Source: Artocarpus heterophyllus (Eukaryota > Streptophyta > Magnoliopsida > Rosales > Moraceae). Taken from it: 64,000 nucleotides of DNA. Each line of letters starts with the position of its first letter. Position 1 is the stretch's first letter. The notes below the pieces were generated by a model. The model was not told the DNA's origin, ran no database searches, and saw only the letters and a program-made list of their open reading frames with translations. This document shows, piece after piece, positions 12,029-23,625 of the stretch. The DNA lies in NCBI GenBank assembly GCA_025403435.1, contig CM046353.1, positions 12,634,836 to 12,698,835 on the forward strand. The letters run 5' to 3'. The translations under genes and the position numbers were made by a program.

Positions 12029-12806
12029 ATCCCGATACTAGGTAAGAAGCCCTTCTAGGTCTGCCCCGGATCTCAGGTCTTAGCTGAGATCCGAGTTGGA
12101 CGGTGCGTTCAGGCCTCACAGGGTCTAAAGAGAACGACACCAGGTCTTCCACCGAGGTGGCTCTTACTTCTTCCTCAGGCAGTCTGGGGTTAAGATCAGA
12201 CAGCATTTTAGGTGTCGAGTCGGCAGGCAGATCCACCTCATCAACCGTAAAGATGACTGAGACGCCTAAATGCTAAGCCGTAGCTGTTCTTATAGCATTG
12301 GCGTAACAAGCTCGAGAATCCATCTGGGATGAGCGAATCACTCCAACTCTGTCTTTTGTTAAAAATTTCATGGCTAGGTGATACGTGGAGACTATGGCCT
12401 TCAACGTGTTCAGCGTCGGGCGGCCGATTATGATGTTGTACTGAGAAGGCTTGTCGACAACCAAAAAGTCGACAACTCGAGTGATCCGAGCAGCTCCTTC
12501 TCCTAAAGTCACGGGCAAGCTGACCTTCCCCACGACTCGGATGCATTCTCCTGTAAAGCCGTAGAGTGGGGTCCAGACTAGAACCAAGGTGGCATTGTTG
12601 ATCCTTAGTTTGTCAAAGGCTTGCTTGAAGAGCACGTCGGCCAAGCTGTCGTTGTTGATCAGAACTCGTCGCACTACGTTGTTGGTGATAGGCAGCTCGC
12701 ACACAATGGCGTCATTGTGCGGATGGATTAGCCGGTCCGCTTTCTCCTCGGTGAACATGATCGGGACATCTTCTTGGTGACATATCTTATTGACATGCTC
12801 AGACAT
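12009..12806 (-). pseudogene. protease and linker of the Tat element
   Basis: Frame 12806-12273 holds a retropepsin-like domain, with VRRVLINNDSLADVLF where relatives have a D-x-G-S-S box, and YNIIIGRPTLN. The catalytic Asp of the usual DNGSS motif appears to be Asn, so even this domain is probably inactive. The same frame resumes at 12236-12009 as an acidic linker (LNPRLPEEEVRATSVE) towards RT. Confidence 0.78.
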
Positions 12807-14542
12807 GTTTATGAATTAGCCTAGCTCGATCAACCGAGCTTTTCTGACGTACAACCGCTGCCCACTAGACGTGTCCCGGGTGACAGGCCCGTCGAAAATT
12901 GTGTGAATAATGTTTTGGGGTTCTGAGGTGTTCCCAGCTTTTGTTCTTGAGCGATTTGGCACATCTCGGCTCGATAGATCATTTCTTCACGAGGTAGAGC
13001 CCGGGGTTATGACTTGCTCAACAAATTCTTGCAAATGTCCTTCCTGGACTAACCTTTCAATCTGGTCCTTTAGTTGGATGCATTCACGGGTGTTGTGCCC
13101 CACATCCTTGTGGAATTCACAACACCTCACTTGATCCCGCTTCGCCTTGCTGCCCCTAAGCTTGGGCAGTAGTACCAGTAGGTTCCTGCTTCCTACCTGG
13201 GTGAGCACCTTGTCGATGGTTGCCACTAGCGGCGTGTAGCTTTGAAACTTACCGGTCGGCATCTTTGAATTCTTAAATTTCTTCTCCTTCTTCTGCTTCT
13301 TGCTCTGCTTGGCACTGTTTTGGTTCGGTGCCTTCTTTTGCTTCTTGCCTTTCTTGCTCCCACTAGGGCCGGCCTCCTCCCTATGGCTTTTTATGTATTC
13401 CGTAGAGTCAGCATCCCTCTAGGCGTAGCCGAGCATTTGTGAAAACGTGTTCAGCTGCTCGAAGGCCAACGACTAGGTTAATTTTTCATCTTGGAGGCCC
13501 CCTACAAAAATATGCTTGAGGGTCTCGTCTTCGACGTGTTTGACCCAGTGTTGCCTGGGTAAACTGGTTAATATAGTCTCGGACATTGTCGTCTCCTTGT
13601 TTGATGACATACATATATGTAATTTCCTTTCTCTGCATTTTTATTGTTGAGAAGGCTACCGAGAAGGAGTCAGTAAGCTGCTGAAAAAAAAGAGATGGAG
13701 GATGGTTTGAGCCTCTGGAAACATTACCAAGCAGGTCCGGTCAGGGTCAGCGAAAAGGCTTTGCACATTGTTGCGTCGCTGGTGTTTTGGAGGAGCATGT
13801 GCCCTCGGACTAGTTCGACATGCTCGTCCACATCCGCTGTCCTGTCACAGGCTTTGATTTGTGAAACTTTGAACTTGGGCGGCATAAGGGCTCGCATTAT
13901 GGTGTCCGGGAAAGATGGATCTAAGGCCCTTACCTTGTCTAGGCCGAAGCGGTTGTTTCAGATTTCGTCGATTTGGTGCTGCAGCGCCTGAAACTGGCGA
14001 CTGTTCGTGTTTTTGGGCAATTCTACCCTGTATGATACTCCGCCCTCGACGCGATCACAGGCCCTGGGTTGGCGATTTCAACGTGCTTCCCCCTGGTGCC
14101 CGAGCTGGTCAAATATTGAGGCTCGGGAACCTTGAGAAGATGATGCCCATGCTGCTTAAAGGCCGAGACGGCCTTCTTGGACCAATTGATTATTGGCCGA
14201 CGTGCCACATGTCGATCCTCTCGAGCACTCTAAATCGGTCTCTTCACGATAGACAACATCTCGTCCTACTCGACCTCCTACTTGGTTAACCAAGGCCGAA
14301 GGTGGTAGGGCAGGTGCGGCCTGGCGTTGAGCCTGCTGGGCGAGCTGCTGAGTTAGGATCTGAACTACATTCATGAGCTCTCAAATTGGATTCTGAACGA
14401 CTAGGTCTTCCGCCTGTTTAGCCCTGGCTGTGCTTCCCTGCCCCCCGAACTAAGATCTTGTGGTCCGGGGGCGGCCCCAAGGCCTACTCGTGTTCGACTG
14501 TCGATTTCTTGCATCTCCCGACCCCTCCTGCCGGGCAGTATC
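12807..14542 (-). pseudogene. gag of the Tat element (main part), decayed
   Basis: Read leftwards from the copia insertion. The capsid-like core lies at about 14000-13480 with MPPKFKVSQIKACD, HMLLQNTSDATMCKAF and a SISFFQQLTDSF block. A nucleocapsid-like segment at 13262-12987 contains CCEFHKDVGHNTRECIQLKDQ, the Cys/His motif typical of Tat gag. Several stops and frame changes interrupt it. The first 11 codons are on the far side of the nested copia element (19945-19976). Confidence 0.75.
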
Positions 14543-16513
14543 TGTTAGACATGTATGCCCTAGGAAGTAAAAATGTAATAAGTTTTTGGAGACATTTTTA
14601 TCAATAAAGAATTTATTCATTATTTATGCACCAAATCTTGTCCTCTTTACGTTCATAATTTGTTGAATGTATGTTAAGCAAACAATAGTCTGAGACTATC
14701 GGTCTAAACCTTGAGAGTTGGGCATATGATGGATGGATCATGTAGAAGACATGATTCTTAAGGTGATGATGTAAATCATACGACCTGCAATCGAAGGAAT
14801 AAAGTTGGGCACTTTATTTATGCAAAGATTGTTATGTTGTCTATATCCCTTTTGGGAGATGATTTGTCTAGACCATCGGAGGTGGACTCCGTGAATAGAA
14901 GCATTGGCATGTTGTCATAGGTGACAATATGTTGGATCGGGACATAAAGTGAATTGATTTGGATTAATAATTCTGTCTCAGCAAATCGATTCACTTTAGA
15001 CGATCATTTGTATTGTATCTTAATCCTGAGATGAATAGTGGGCCCGTTGTCTTGACTTGTGTCTTTTGATGTACCAAAGGGTGACAACCACATCTTAATA
15101 GTGGTATGCATGCCGGTACGTTGGAGGCATGACTTTTGATGGCATAGACTTGTTATTCATAGATATGGAATCCATAGCTCCTCTTTAGGAGTAATGATAT
15201 CCTCTTATATGCATTGTCTTGTATTTGAAAAACTAGAACGCTCAACCATTTGGATATATAGGTGTAACCGAATGGTATACTATCTTTGGATAGTAAGTTT
15301 TCTGATGGTGAGACGATGAAACATAAGATAAAAATAATCGAGAAGGTAAGACAGAACTTGTCCTTAAGCCGATTATAGATTATAATATGGGGATACGATA
15401 CACTGTGATATGTCATGGAGACTTAGCTAGACGAGCTTCGTAATTCTATATAGTTCGAGAGTGCAGTTCCAAGCTTTTAGTGGAGTAGCGTTGGAGTTGA
15501 TATTTATGAAATGTATATATGAGATATTAGGTTTCATAATTATCAAGAGCTTGAACTATATAGGTCCATTTGGTCCCCTTTGCTAGCTCACAACATCCTG
15601 TAATGACACGGCGTGCTTTTTCAATAATTAGTGACTTATGTCAGATTTGTAAGATTGGTTTAAAATTTGAAAGAATCAAATAATTCATGTCCATTTATTG
15701 GTTGAATTAATTTTGTGATAAAATTAATTCTAGATAAACTTGTTGAATTATTAGGATCGGATAATTCTTGTCTGTTTATCGGTTGATTTAATTTTGGATA
15801 AATTAAATCAAGATAAACTTGTAGAATTATTGTGAATTGATTTATTTTCTTAGAGATTATTTTGATAAAGTTGTTTTGGTCAGATAACTTCTCTATTGGG
15901 TTATTTGAATTAAAACTGAGACTTTATCTTATAGAATCTCAGGTGGAAAATAAAAGATTCACGGAGATATTTATGCTGCAGTTCGGCCTGCCAATCAACA
16001 AAGGATAAGATCACGCGTTTTCACGTGAATCTTATCAGATATTGATCAGAACTTGATTTTGTTTTGAGTTTTTGAGACCTAATCTGATAAGGACTGACCC
16101 TAGGACCAATCTCTATATAAAGGGAGTAAGTCTTATGAGTTACTCAGATTAATTAAGAGATTAAGAGTGATACTCTACTACTGAGAATCTGCAAACTCCC
16201 TAAGAGCTTTTGTTCACAAATCACGAACACTTGCTTTGGGTTCTCTCGATTAGTTGGAAGGAGAGTCACCGGTGGAAGAACTGTATGTGTGAGCCCACAC
16301 TCACTCCGGTTGTGGATAGAGAATAGCAAAGAAGACCCGTTGGTTGAGGCTCTTCTGGAACGTTACTTCTCTTCACAGGTTGCGGAGGTTCTTCAGCACA
16401 CAAAGGTTAGTAAGATCTAAGTTAATTTATGCATATAGCATGTCAAACTTACGTTTTAGAAATTACTCTGATATAAAATTTTTAAAATTCTGCTACGCAC
16501 TGTTTTTCCAACA
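14543..16513 (+). repeat. 5' LTR of the nested copia element
   Basis: 1971 bp, from TGTTAGAC to CCAACA. A TATA box (TATATAA, 16114-16120) lies about 400 bp before the LTR end, followed by a likely R-U5 region. The last 483 bp match 19462-19944. Minus-strand 47220-48526 carries a related LTR. Confidence 0.92.
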
Positions 16514-16515
16514 AT

Positions 16516-16527
16516 TGGTATCAGAGC
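16516..16527 (+). promoter_or_regulatory. primer binding site of the copia element (tRNA-iMet type)
   Basis: TGGTATCAGAGC, two bases after the LTR end. It is complementary to the 3' end of plant initiator methionine tRNA and is where reverse transcription starts. Confidence 0.9.
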
Positions 16528-18063
16528 CATAGTTTTTACATAAAATTACAAGTTTGTGATCATGTTATATGTGTAAATTTTGTGATCTTAATCTCTGCTA
16601 TGCTTGAATTTAATTTTATAGAGAGTTGGCACACTAGGTTTCTATATATTATATATATTGTCATGGATTATGTGGTAAATGTTTATTAATTAATTATGGT
16701 TGATCAAATTGTTGTTTAATTATTTATTAATTAATTAATTTGTGACTGGTTATGATTCCTTAAGGGTTAGAATGTGTATCTAGGTTTATCATGTAATTAG
16801 ATGGCGGACTATCATCTCCGTCTAAGAATTATTGTTTAATTTTAAATTTGTAAGAATTTTATAATTAAATAATTATTCGAAGAAGACGGTTTTAGAAGAA
16901 TGATGATGGCGCTTCTAGGTATTTCCTAAGTCTCTAATTTTATGTTTTTGAATTGTTGAAAATAAAATTGATAAATTGCTTTAAAAATTGTATTTTCTAA
17001 AATGAAGATTTCTACTCGGTCAGCATGCCGAACATCACAGTTCGGCAGGCTAATGGTCACAGATCGACAGGCCAGACGTGTGGTTTGACAGGCCGTCAGT
17101 GGGGCAGAAATCGGCTGGCTCTGCCGGCAGGCCGAACTTCCAATTCGGCATGTCAAACTTTCATGGGTCGACAGGCCGATCTTTTTGATCGGCCTACCGA
17201 CCCAGAGCTGGAAAAAGTCTCCAAAATGTGCAATTTTTAGGTGCAGTTTTAAATTTATTTTTGGGACAATTCTAAGAAACATTAAATTTGGATATGACCA
17301 GAAATATGAAGAATTCAATCCATATGGGATTGAAGACTTGAAGATAGAATTACATGAAGAAGGATACAGTTTGAGGATTCAAGAATGAAGAATCGATAAT
17401 ATGTCTTGATTATTCTCTTGTAATCTTAGTTTTATATTCTCTAAGGTGGAGCCATAATATTACGGTTATTGTTATTATTTTGCTTGTAACTTTGCTTAGT
17501 TGCTTTGCTTGTCTATATTATAATATGATTTACCATGTATATTGATAACATGTCATATAGAATAGGGAGTGCCGCTCATATTAAAATTGTTCATGCATAA
17601 TTTTAAAATAAAACCTTGATTTCAAAAGATTGAGTAGGAGAAGGTTTTCAAAGAGAGAACCTAAGGCCTCCATTGTTGGTCTATAGGCAGAACATAGTGG
17701 TCCCGACCCCTAGGAAGGGATTTCTATCATGTACAAGATTGGATCTTTGAGAGGATAAGGTATTTTAGTATGATTTATGGTTGTACACCCCTAGGTGGTG
17801 ATTATAAATCATAGATAAAATATTGAAACGATGGTTATACACTCATGTTAATTTTATTATTAACCTCCCCTAGGAGCTCTGTTAATAAAATTAATGGCCA
17901 AAGAAATGATTATTAGTATATGTTAGATCATATGGGTCCTAGATAGCATATATTAATCAGGAAGGGATCCGTGTTCCTGATTGAATTTGGCATGACTCCC
18001 CTAGGAGCTTGTTGAATTCTGAGTTGGGAATTATCGTTGTAAGGTTGTGATATTTTCAAGGTT
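16528..18063 (+). other. untranslated leader of the copia element with two repeated-motif zones
   Basis: No reading frame is supported. At 17010-17210 there is a GC-rich island repeating TTCGGCAGGC / GACAGGCC-like motifs in both orientations. At 17700-18010 the octamer CCCCTAGG occurs four times (17707, 17788, 17867, 17998). ORFs called in the first zone are by-products of its base composition. Confidence 0.6.
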
Positions 18064-19476
18064 TTGACACATAAACACATTTGTATGATTTTACATGATT
18101 GTGTTATCTTACTAAATTATTATGATATGTTTGCTTATATTTGGTATATGATTCTTTATTGTAGATTAAAAATATCTAAAAATGCTTTATCATCGATACT
18201 TGACAAAAACCTGTTAACCGATGAGAACTATAATGATTGGAAACGAAACCTGGATATTGTCTTGTCCTTTGAGAAACTGAAATATGTACTGACAACCCTT
18301 TGTCCTCCCGAGCCTACAAGAGACTCATCTAATGAGCAATTCCAAGCATATGATCGTTGGAAAGATGCTAATGATCAAGCCCGCTGCTATGTTATGGCCA
18401 GCATGAATAATATGCTGCAAGCTCAACATCAGGATTATGAGACTGCAAAGCAGATCTTGGATAATCTTGAGGATATGTTTGGAGGCCAGGCCATAACAAA
18501 GTGGCAAGGGGCGCTTCGAAAACTCTTAAACTATAGATAGAGACTGGGGACATCTGTAAAGGAGCACATGATGTTGGTCATGGGTTACCTCGCTGAGGCT
18601 CAAACCAATGGAGCCGACATCGATGCTGAAACTCAGATGACTATGGCCTTTGAGACTCTGTCTAAGGAATTTATTCCGTTTAGAGCTACTTTTAATTTAA
18701 GCAATGAACGGGATATGACCTTAACAGAACTGATGAAACAGTTACAAGAGTTCGAACTGCTGATCAGGGAGTCTCCTACAGGTGGTGAGGCCAACATGCT
18801 AGCTGCTTCTGGTTCCAATCCTAACTTTGGAAATGGAAAGAAACAACAGGCCAAGAACGGGAAGTCTTCTATTCCTGCTACTACCAAGAGCAAGAAGAAG
18901 AAGAAGAACAACCCAAAGAAGCTTAAGTGCTTCTTTTGTGGAAAGGTCGGTCATATCAAGAAGCATTGTAAGGACTTCCTTTCCAAAAGAGGTAGGTGTG
19001 ATCTTCTATATTTAGAAACTTGTTTGGTTGAGGAATCCAGTGACATTTGGGTCATAGATTCCGGTGCAACTAATCATGTTTGTGTTTCTCTGCAGGGGTT
19101 CAAAGAAACGAGAAGTCTGCTGCATGAAGACTTCATGCTTCGGATGGGCGATGGATCCTTGGTCTCAGAGGAAGCAGTGGGAGACGTCCATCTTTATTTT
19201 GATAATTATAGGAATTTATTTTTACAAGATTGTTTTTATGTTCCTAAATATAAAAGGAATTTAATTTCTGTAGCTTGTTTATTTAAAGACTCCTACTTGG
19301 TTTCTTTTAATGATAAAGTGGTGATTAGTAAAAATAAATCTTTTATCTGTTCTGGATGGATACAAAATAATCTATATTTTATCAAACCTAAGATGAACTT
19401 ATTGCTTAATGCTAAGATAAATGATAATAACTCTAAAAGACTTAAGACTTCTCACTCTAATCTTATTAGATATTGA
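18064..19476 (+). pseudogene. copia gag and N-terminal protease, with one in-frame stop and truncated end
   Basis: The gag core starts around 18170 (LLTDENYNDWKRNLDIVL), continues through CYVMASMNNMLQAQH, and is cut by one TAG at 18538-18540 with no frame change. It resumes with GTSVKEHMMLV and ETLSKEFIPFRATF. A Lys-rich tract precedes a CCHC zinc knuckle at 18928-18969 (CFFCGKVGHIKKHC). The protease active site IDSGATNH is at about 19054. After SVACLFKDS and NNLYFIKP the frame runs into LTR sequence at about 19460 and ends at 19476. The first 35 residues of the open frame do not resemble gag and are probably leader. Gag would form virus-like particles in the cytoplasm. Confidence 0.85.
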
Positions 19477-19944
19477 TCCAAATTTGATTCTGTTTCGAGT
19501 TTTTGAGACCTAATCTGATAAGGACTGACCCTAGGACCAATCTCTATATAAAGGGAGTAAGTCTTATGAGTTACTCAGATCAATTGAGAGATTAAGAGTG
19601 TTACTCTGCTACTAAGAATCTACAAATTCCCTGAGAGCTTTTGTTCACAAATCACGAACACTTGCTTTGGGTTCTCTCGATTGGTTGGAAGGAGAGTCAC
19701 CGGTGGAAGAACTATACATGTGAGCCCACACTCACTCCGGTTGTGGATAGAGAATAGCAAAGAAGACCAGTTGATTGAGGCTTTTCTAGAACGTTACTTC
19801 TCTTCACAGGTTGCGGAGGTTCTTCGGCACACAAAGGTTAGTAAGATCTAAGTTAATTTATGCATATAGCATGTCAAACTTGCGTTTTAAAAATTATTCT
19901 GATATAAATTTTTTAAAATTCTGCTGCTCACCGTTTTTCCAACA
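19460..19944 (+). repeat. truncated 3' LTR of the copia element
   Basis: Matches the last 483-485 bp of the 5' LTR (from 16029), including the TATA box at 19544-19550 and the CCAACA end. It lacks the first roughly 1.49 kb. The junction with the protease frame is abrupt, which points to one internal deletion joining pol to the middle of this LTR. Confidence 0.88.
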
Positions 19945-19976
19945 GTATCATCCCTAGCGTTCCCTCGTGTCACCAT
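19945..19976 (-). pseudogene. start of Tat gag, cut off by the copia insertion
   Basis: The minus-strand ATG at 19976-19974, about 70 bases after the 5' LTR, is followed by ten codons up to the insertion. The frame continues in register at 14542 when one copy of the GTATC duplication is discounted. This supports 19976 as the gag start and shows the insertion hit codon 10-11. Confidence 0.6.
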
Positions 19977-20024
19977 CTTGGGTCTCGAAGGTAAGGTGGC
20001 TGGTGTTGAGTGAAGGCGTAGGTG

Positions 20025-20044
20025 CCTTCCTTCTAGTGCCAAAA
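20025..20044 (-). promoter_or_regulatory. putative primer binding site of the Tat element
   Basis: Reading leftwards from the LTR edge the sequence is TTTTGGCACTAGAAGGAAGG. A TGG start right after the 5' LTR fits a tRNA 3' end (CCA). I cannot name the tRNA from this alone; it is clearly not the initiator methionine type. Confidence 0.55.
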
Positions 20045-20683
20045 TGTTGATACTTACCGTGATCCGGCATTGGATCAACACAACATGCAGCTGCGCACAG
20101 TCTAGTTCTTCCCCGCTTGCCTCTGCCCGGCCCGGCGCACCTGTAACAAGAGGAGGGACTCTTTGGAGGTGAGAGTAAGGCGTCAGTCAAAGGACAAGGG
20201 CTCTCTGATGCTCAAGGCAAGGGTTGCTCGGCAGAGGACGGGAGCTTGTTAGGTAGGAAGGAGTCTCTCCCTCTAGAATGTAATAAATGCATCCTATTTA
20301 TAGGCTACCACTTGTACCGGGTGTCAGGTGGGTTTCGCCCACAACCCAGGTGTCACATCAAGGCATGCCAGGCAGTAGGTGACAAGTGTCACATCCCCCT
20401 GTCGATGGATTGGATTCCATCAGACGGTGTGTTATTTGTCGTTTGTTGGCCTGTGGTGACGAGTAGCAGTCTGCTTGTGAGTGAGATTAATCCAACCCGA
20501 GCTAGTACATGGTCTGAGGTGGCATCCTGCTTAGGGTGCAGCCTCGGGGGCCCTGAGAAGCACCTCGAATAGAGCGCACATCACGTCGGGGTCAGTAGCA
20601 TGCTATCTGGAAGCCCTGCCGAGCAATTTAGCTGACCACCAAAGCTCGTCTCCTCGACGGTGGCACCGAGCTCACCCTCAACA
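20045..20683 (-). repeat. 5' LTR of the Tat-lineage element
   Basis: 639 bp, TGTTGA...TCAACA, partner of 4496-5133. Many differences between the two copies are C/T or G/A changes at CG sites, as expected from methylated, ageing repeats. Confidence 0.92.
20294..20302 (-). promoter_or_regulatory. TATA box of the Tat LTR promoter
   Basis: TATAAATAG on the minus strand inside the 5' LTR, in the orientation of gag-pol. The equivalent is present in the other LTR near 4747-4755. Confidence 0.55.
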
Positions 20684-20754
20684 ACTACTTTTTAGATTTT
20701 TTTCTCCTTGGTGCCTGTAATTCTGACGTGGTAGCGACGACGTTGGAGTAGACC

Positions 20755-21040
20755 ACGACTGATCAGACCTTCACTTGAGCTTCAATGATGAAAGATGAGA
20801 GGAGGTCGAACTTCCAGACCATGGTAGATCGGACTTCGTTCGAGCTTCAACGGCGAACAGCTAGAGGAGATCGAACTTCCAGATGAATGATGGAAGGAGA
20901 TTGAACTTCCACACCACGGCAGATCAGACTTCGCTCGAGCTTTAACAGTGAGCAGTAGGAGAAGATAGAACTTCTAAACCACAGCAAATCGGACTTCCTT
21001 GAGCTTCGCAGTAGATCGGGTGTCGAATTTTGATGGCAGC
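20755..21040. repeat. minisatellite of about 66 bp units
   Basis: Four or so copies of 'gatcggacttcgttcgagct' followed by 'tcaacggcgaacag' and a 'gagatcgaacttccagacca' block. Units start near 20761, 20828, 20924 and 20990; the second is about 96 bp because a short segment is repeated inside it. It starts about 70 bp outside the Tat element. Reading frames through it are repeat by-products. Confidence 0.6.
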
Positions 21041-22240
21041 CTCGTTGAGCGACTATGGAAGCGAAGAAAGAAGAAATCGGATGAGATGAGGAGAGAAAGA
21101 AAAAGCTGTGGACGATGACCGACGTTCGGATCTGCACTGTCAACGATCATAGAGAGCATATCAAAAGAGAGAGCGAGAAGAAGAGAGAGAGGGACAACGG
21201 TGAGAAACGAAGAAGAAAGGAGAAAAAAGAAAAAAAGAAAAAGAAAAAGAATAAATCAGATCTTTTTGGATCTTTGGGGTATTTTGAACCTTTTATGTTT
21301 GTGAAATACTCAATATGCTATTTTCTATACATTTTTAAAACTTCTAACATTATTTATCACTTAAATAAGCTATTTGGTATAATTTCTCCCAAAAAAAAAA
21401 GTCTATGATCTTTCCTTCGCCGTCTGCATTTTTTTTTTCTTTTACAAATTGTTTCTCAACTCATCAAAGGCAATATTCTAAGAGGAGAAGAAAAGAAAAA
21501 AAAATAAAAAAAGAAAACTTTATCAACCAATTACAACACACACGCATTTTGAATTTTTGACGAATGATACTTGTGTACATTGAGAAATATATTTTCAATA
21601 GTCTCAATAATGAGATTATTATGAAACAATTGTAATGCATTAATAATTGTCAAATTTACTTTTAAGTTTTATATAATTATCATTAGCCTCCTTTGAGGTA
21701 AATTCTTGGCTTCATCACTGGTTCTCGGGGCTAAATCTGGCGATAAACGCCATGTAGATGTAAGTATTGACCAGGCGATATTGTTCCCGACCCGTAGCGT
21801 TGGAGGCACGGCGCCGTGTGATACAAGGCCTTGAATAGTCTTTGAGAGGAAAAAAGTGCTGAAAAATCTGGACATGGAGAGAGACAATGAAAATAATAGT
21901 CATACGGCATAAAGGACGAAAAAAGGACGTGTCATATGTATTTCACCAAGAAAAAGATGACAAGACTAATAGCACTTCTAGAAAGTCTGAAATTTTAGAG
22001 TGTTTGTTTTGTAATTTGAATTACAATTTAAATTATTTTGTTACAATATTTTTTTTTATAAAAATTTAAATTTTTATTTAAATATTGTATTTAAATACTC
22101 GAACTAAACGAGCTCTTAATATCTCATTGCCTTTCCTACAAAGACAATATGATATAAAAAAAATCTATTCCTATAGGTTTTATTTTCCAGCTGTTACATC
22201 TAGATTAGGAATTGTCAGTTTTTTAATTTATACGTGATTA

Positions 22241-22275
<35 letters not shown>

Positions 22276-23529
22276 TAATTTTAATATGATATATTACTAA
22301 CCATATGTAAAGTTTTAGCTTAACCTACGGTAGGGCGACCCTTTGAAAAAGCGCCCCCCCTCCCTTGTTTTTTGTTTTTTTTTTTTTCCTTATCCCGCTT
22401 CCGAAAGTTCTAAGAACGTATTGCAAACTTTCTCGCTTTTGTTTTGTTCTCTTTTGAAGATTATTAAAGAATGTAATGGATTCATATGGCTCGTGCAAGA
22501 ATTGCTAATTATAAATGCACGTCAAATTTTAGCATTTGAATAGGTACATGGACGTCGAAGTGAGACTTTGAATCCTGTGAGGTACAAATGAAGACAAAAT
22601 TTATAAATAAACATATTATGAAAATCGAGTAAAATATGTAACATTTTTTTTGCAATAATAAAAACAAGTTGATAGGTCTCTATATTCCTTTCGTTCCTAA
22701 ACACGTAGGAAAATCACTCTCTAATATAATATTAAATTTAGCAAATGTTATATTTGATGGTAAATTTTACACCAAGTATATATCAAATTTTAGAACTTCA
22801 TTTACAACATTGGAATTTTGAAATAATTTTGCAGTTAAAATACTTCTTCACTTCCTTACTACTCACTCTTATCTAAATTCCACCGTCGCCCTATTCGCGG
22901 GTCATTGCTATTTGTTTCGTTGGATTTTGTGGTGCTGATTTTGGATAGGGAGTTTACGATTTTGTTAATTATATTTGTGTTTAGTTATGTTTTGTGGAAA
23001 AATTTGTTAATGGCCGTTTTGAATTTGATTTTGCATTACCTTTTTTGATTTGTGTTCATTATATTTTATTGAGAAACCTGTTTGGTATCAACATGTTGCG
23101 TTATGTTTATTAATTTGTGTTTCTTTGTAGTTAAAGGTGAATTGTCAATATGTGATCGCCCTCTCTAAAGATCAGTGTGCTTAATGGGAGGCTTTGAAGG
23201 ATTTTTTTTTCCCCTTCTTCTCTCTTAATGATTGAAGATTCATTGCTTCTAGATGCTCATTTTGCTAGTTGTAGATTTTCTTAGGATCCGAGGAAAGGTA
23301 ATTCTCTCCTTTATAACATTGCTTCTTGGCCTTGAAGAATGCAGTTAAAGTTGATGGTTTGGTGGGAGATTCCTTCTAATATTTTCATCGTTTGTTGTTT
23401 GTTTGCATAATATATATCTTTTGAAGTGATCGTTAATATATATTATGTATTATTTTTGGGTTAATATTTTTAACTTTCAACAAGTAGCTTGCTTCGCTTC
23501 CTTGCTTAATTTGTTGCTTTTGTAGGCTC
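21041..23529. other. AT-rich intergenic DNA, no supported gene
   Basis: Contains a purine-rich GA run (21050-21270), an (AT)n(AC)n microsatellite at 22240-22275 and homopolymer runs. A 62-codon minus-strand frame at 21715-21903 looks less repetitive than its surroundings but has no recognised domain or splice partners. Confidence 0.3.
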
Positions 23530-23625
23530 TCATATGCTACATTAAAAAATAAAAGTTTGCTATAATGTAAAACTCTCACAAGTTACAGTGTTTAAGTTCT
23601 AACTTTGTTCCAAATACTCTCTTTA
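23530..23625. repeat. small MITE-like repeat, copy A
   Basis: Shares the phrase 'gtaaaactctcacaagttac' and neighbouring words with five other places in this window (26825, 50845, 56150, 56335, 61655). The ends are decayed. Confidence 0.4.

Larger units (their letters stand above)
14543..19944 (+). mobile_element. Ty1/copia retrotransposon nested in the Tat gag, internally deleted
   Basis: Begins TGTTAGAC, ends TTCCAACA, and is flanked by GTATC at 14538-14542 and 19945-19949. It has a full 5' LTR (14543-16513), a tRNA-iMet primer binding site, a 1.5 kb leader, and gag plus the start of protease. It then passes directly into the last 485 bp of the 3' LTR. Integrase, RT, RNase H and the first roughly 1.49 kb of the 3' LTR are missing, so it cannot move by itself. 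The two LTR ends differ by about 6% by my count. Confidence 0.93.
4496..20683 (-). mobile_element. complete but decayed Tat-lineage Ty3/gypsy retrotransposon, minus strand
   Basis: Two LTRs (20045-20683 as the 5' LTR, 4496-5133 as the 3' LTR) begin TGTTGA and end TCAACA, and are flanked by ACTAC at 4491-4495 and 20684-20688. Read leftwards the interior holds a primer-binding-site-like sequence, gag, protease, RT, RNase H, a second archaeal-type RNase H, integrase, an oppositely oriented extra ORF and a polypurine tract. A second RNase H and an extra ORF downstream of pol are known traits of the Tat group (Ogre, TatI-III, Retand). Coding parts carry several stops and frameshifts, so the element is dead. 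Without the 5.4 kb nested copia element it is about 10.8 kb. In the first 225 bp the two LTRs differ by roughly a tenth. Confidence 0.9.

Noticed and set aside
9835..13991. Plus-strand frames across the Tat pol region
   Set aside because: They lie opposite recognised RT, RNase H, integrase and gag sequence and are shadows.
16516..16527. tRNA gene fragment (TGGTATCAGAGC, also at 37586)
   Set aside because: Both sit a few bases after an LTR end and are primer binding sites; no cloverleaf surrounds them.
21115..21408. 97-codon plus-strand frame
   Set aside because: Very rich in Lys, Arg and Glu, from a GA-rich low-complexity run; no sign of selection.
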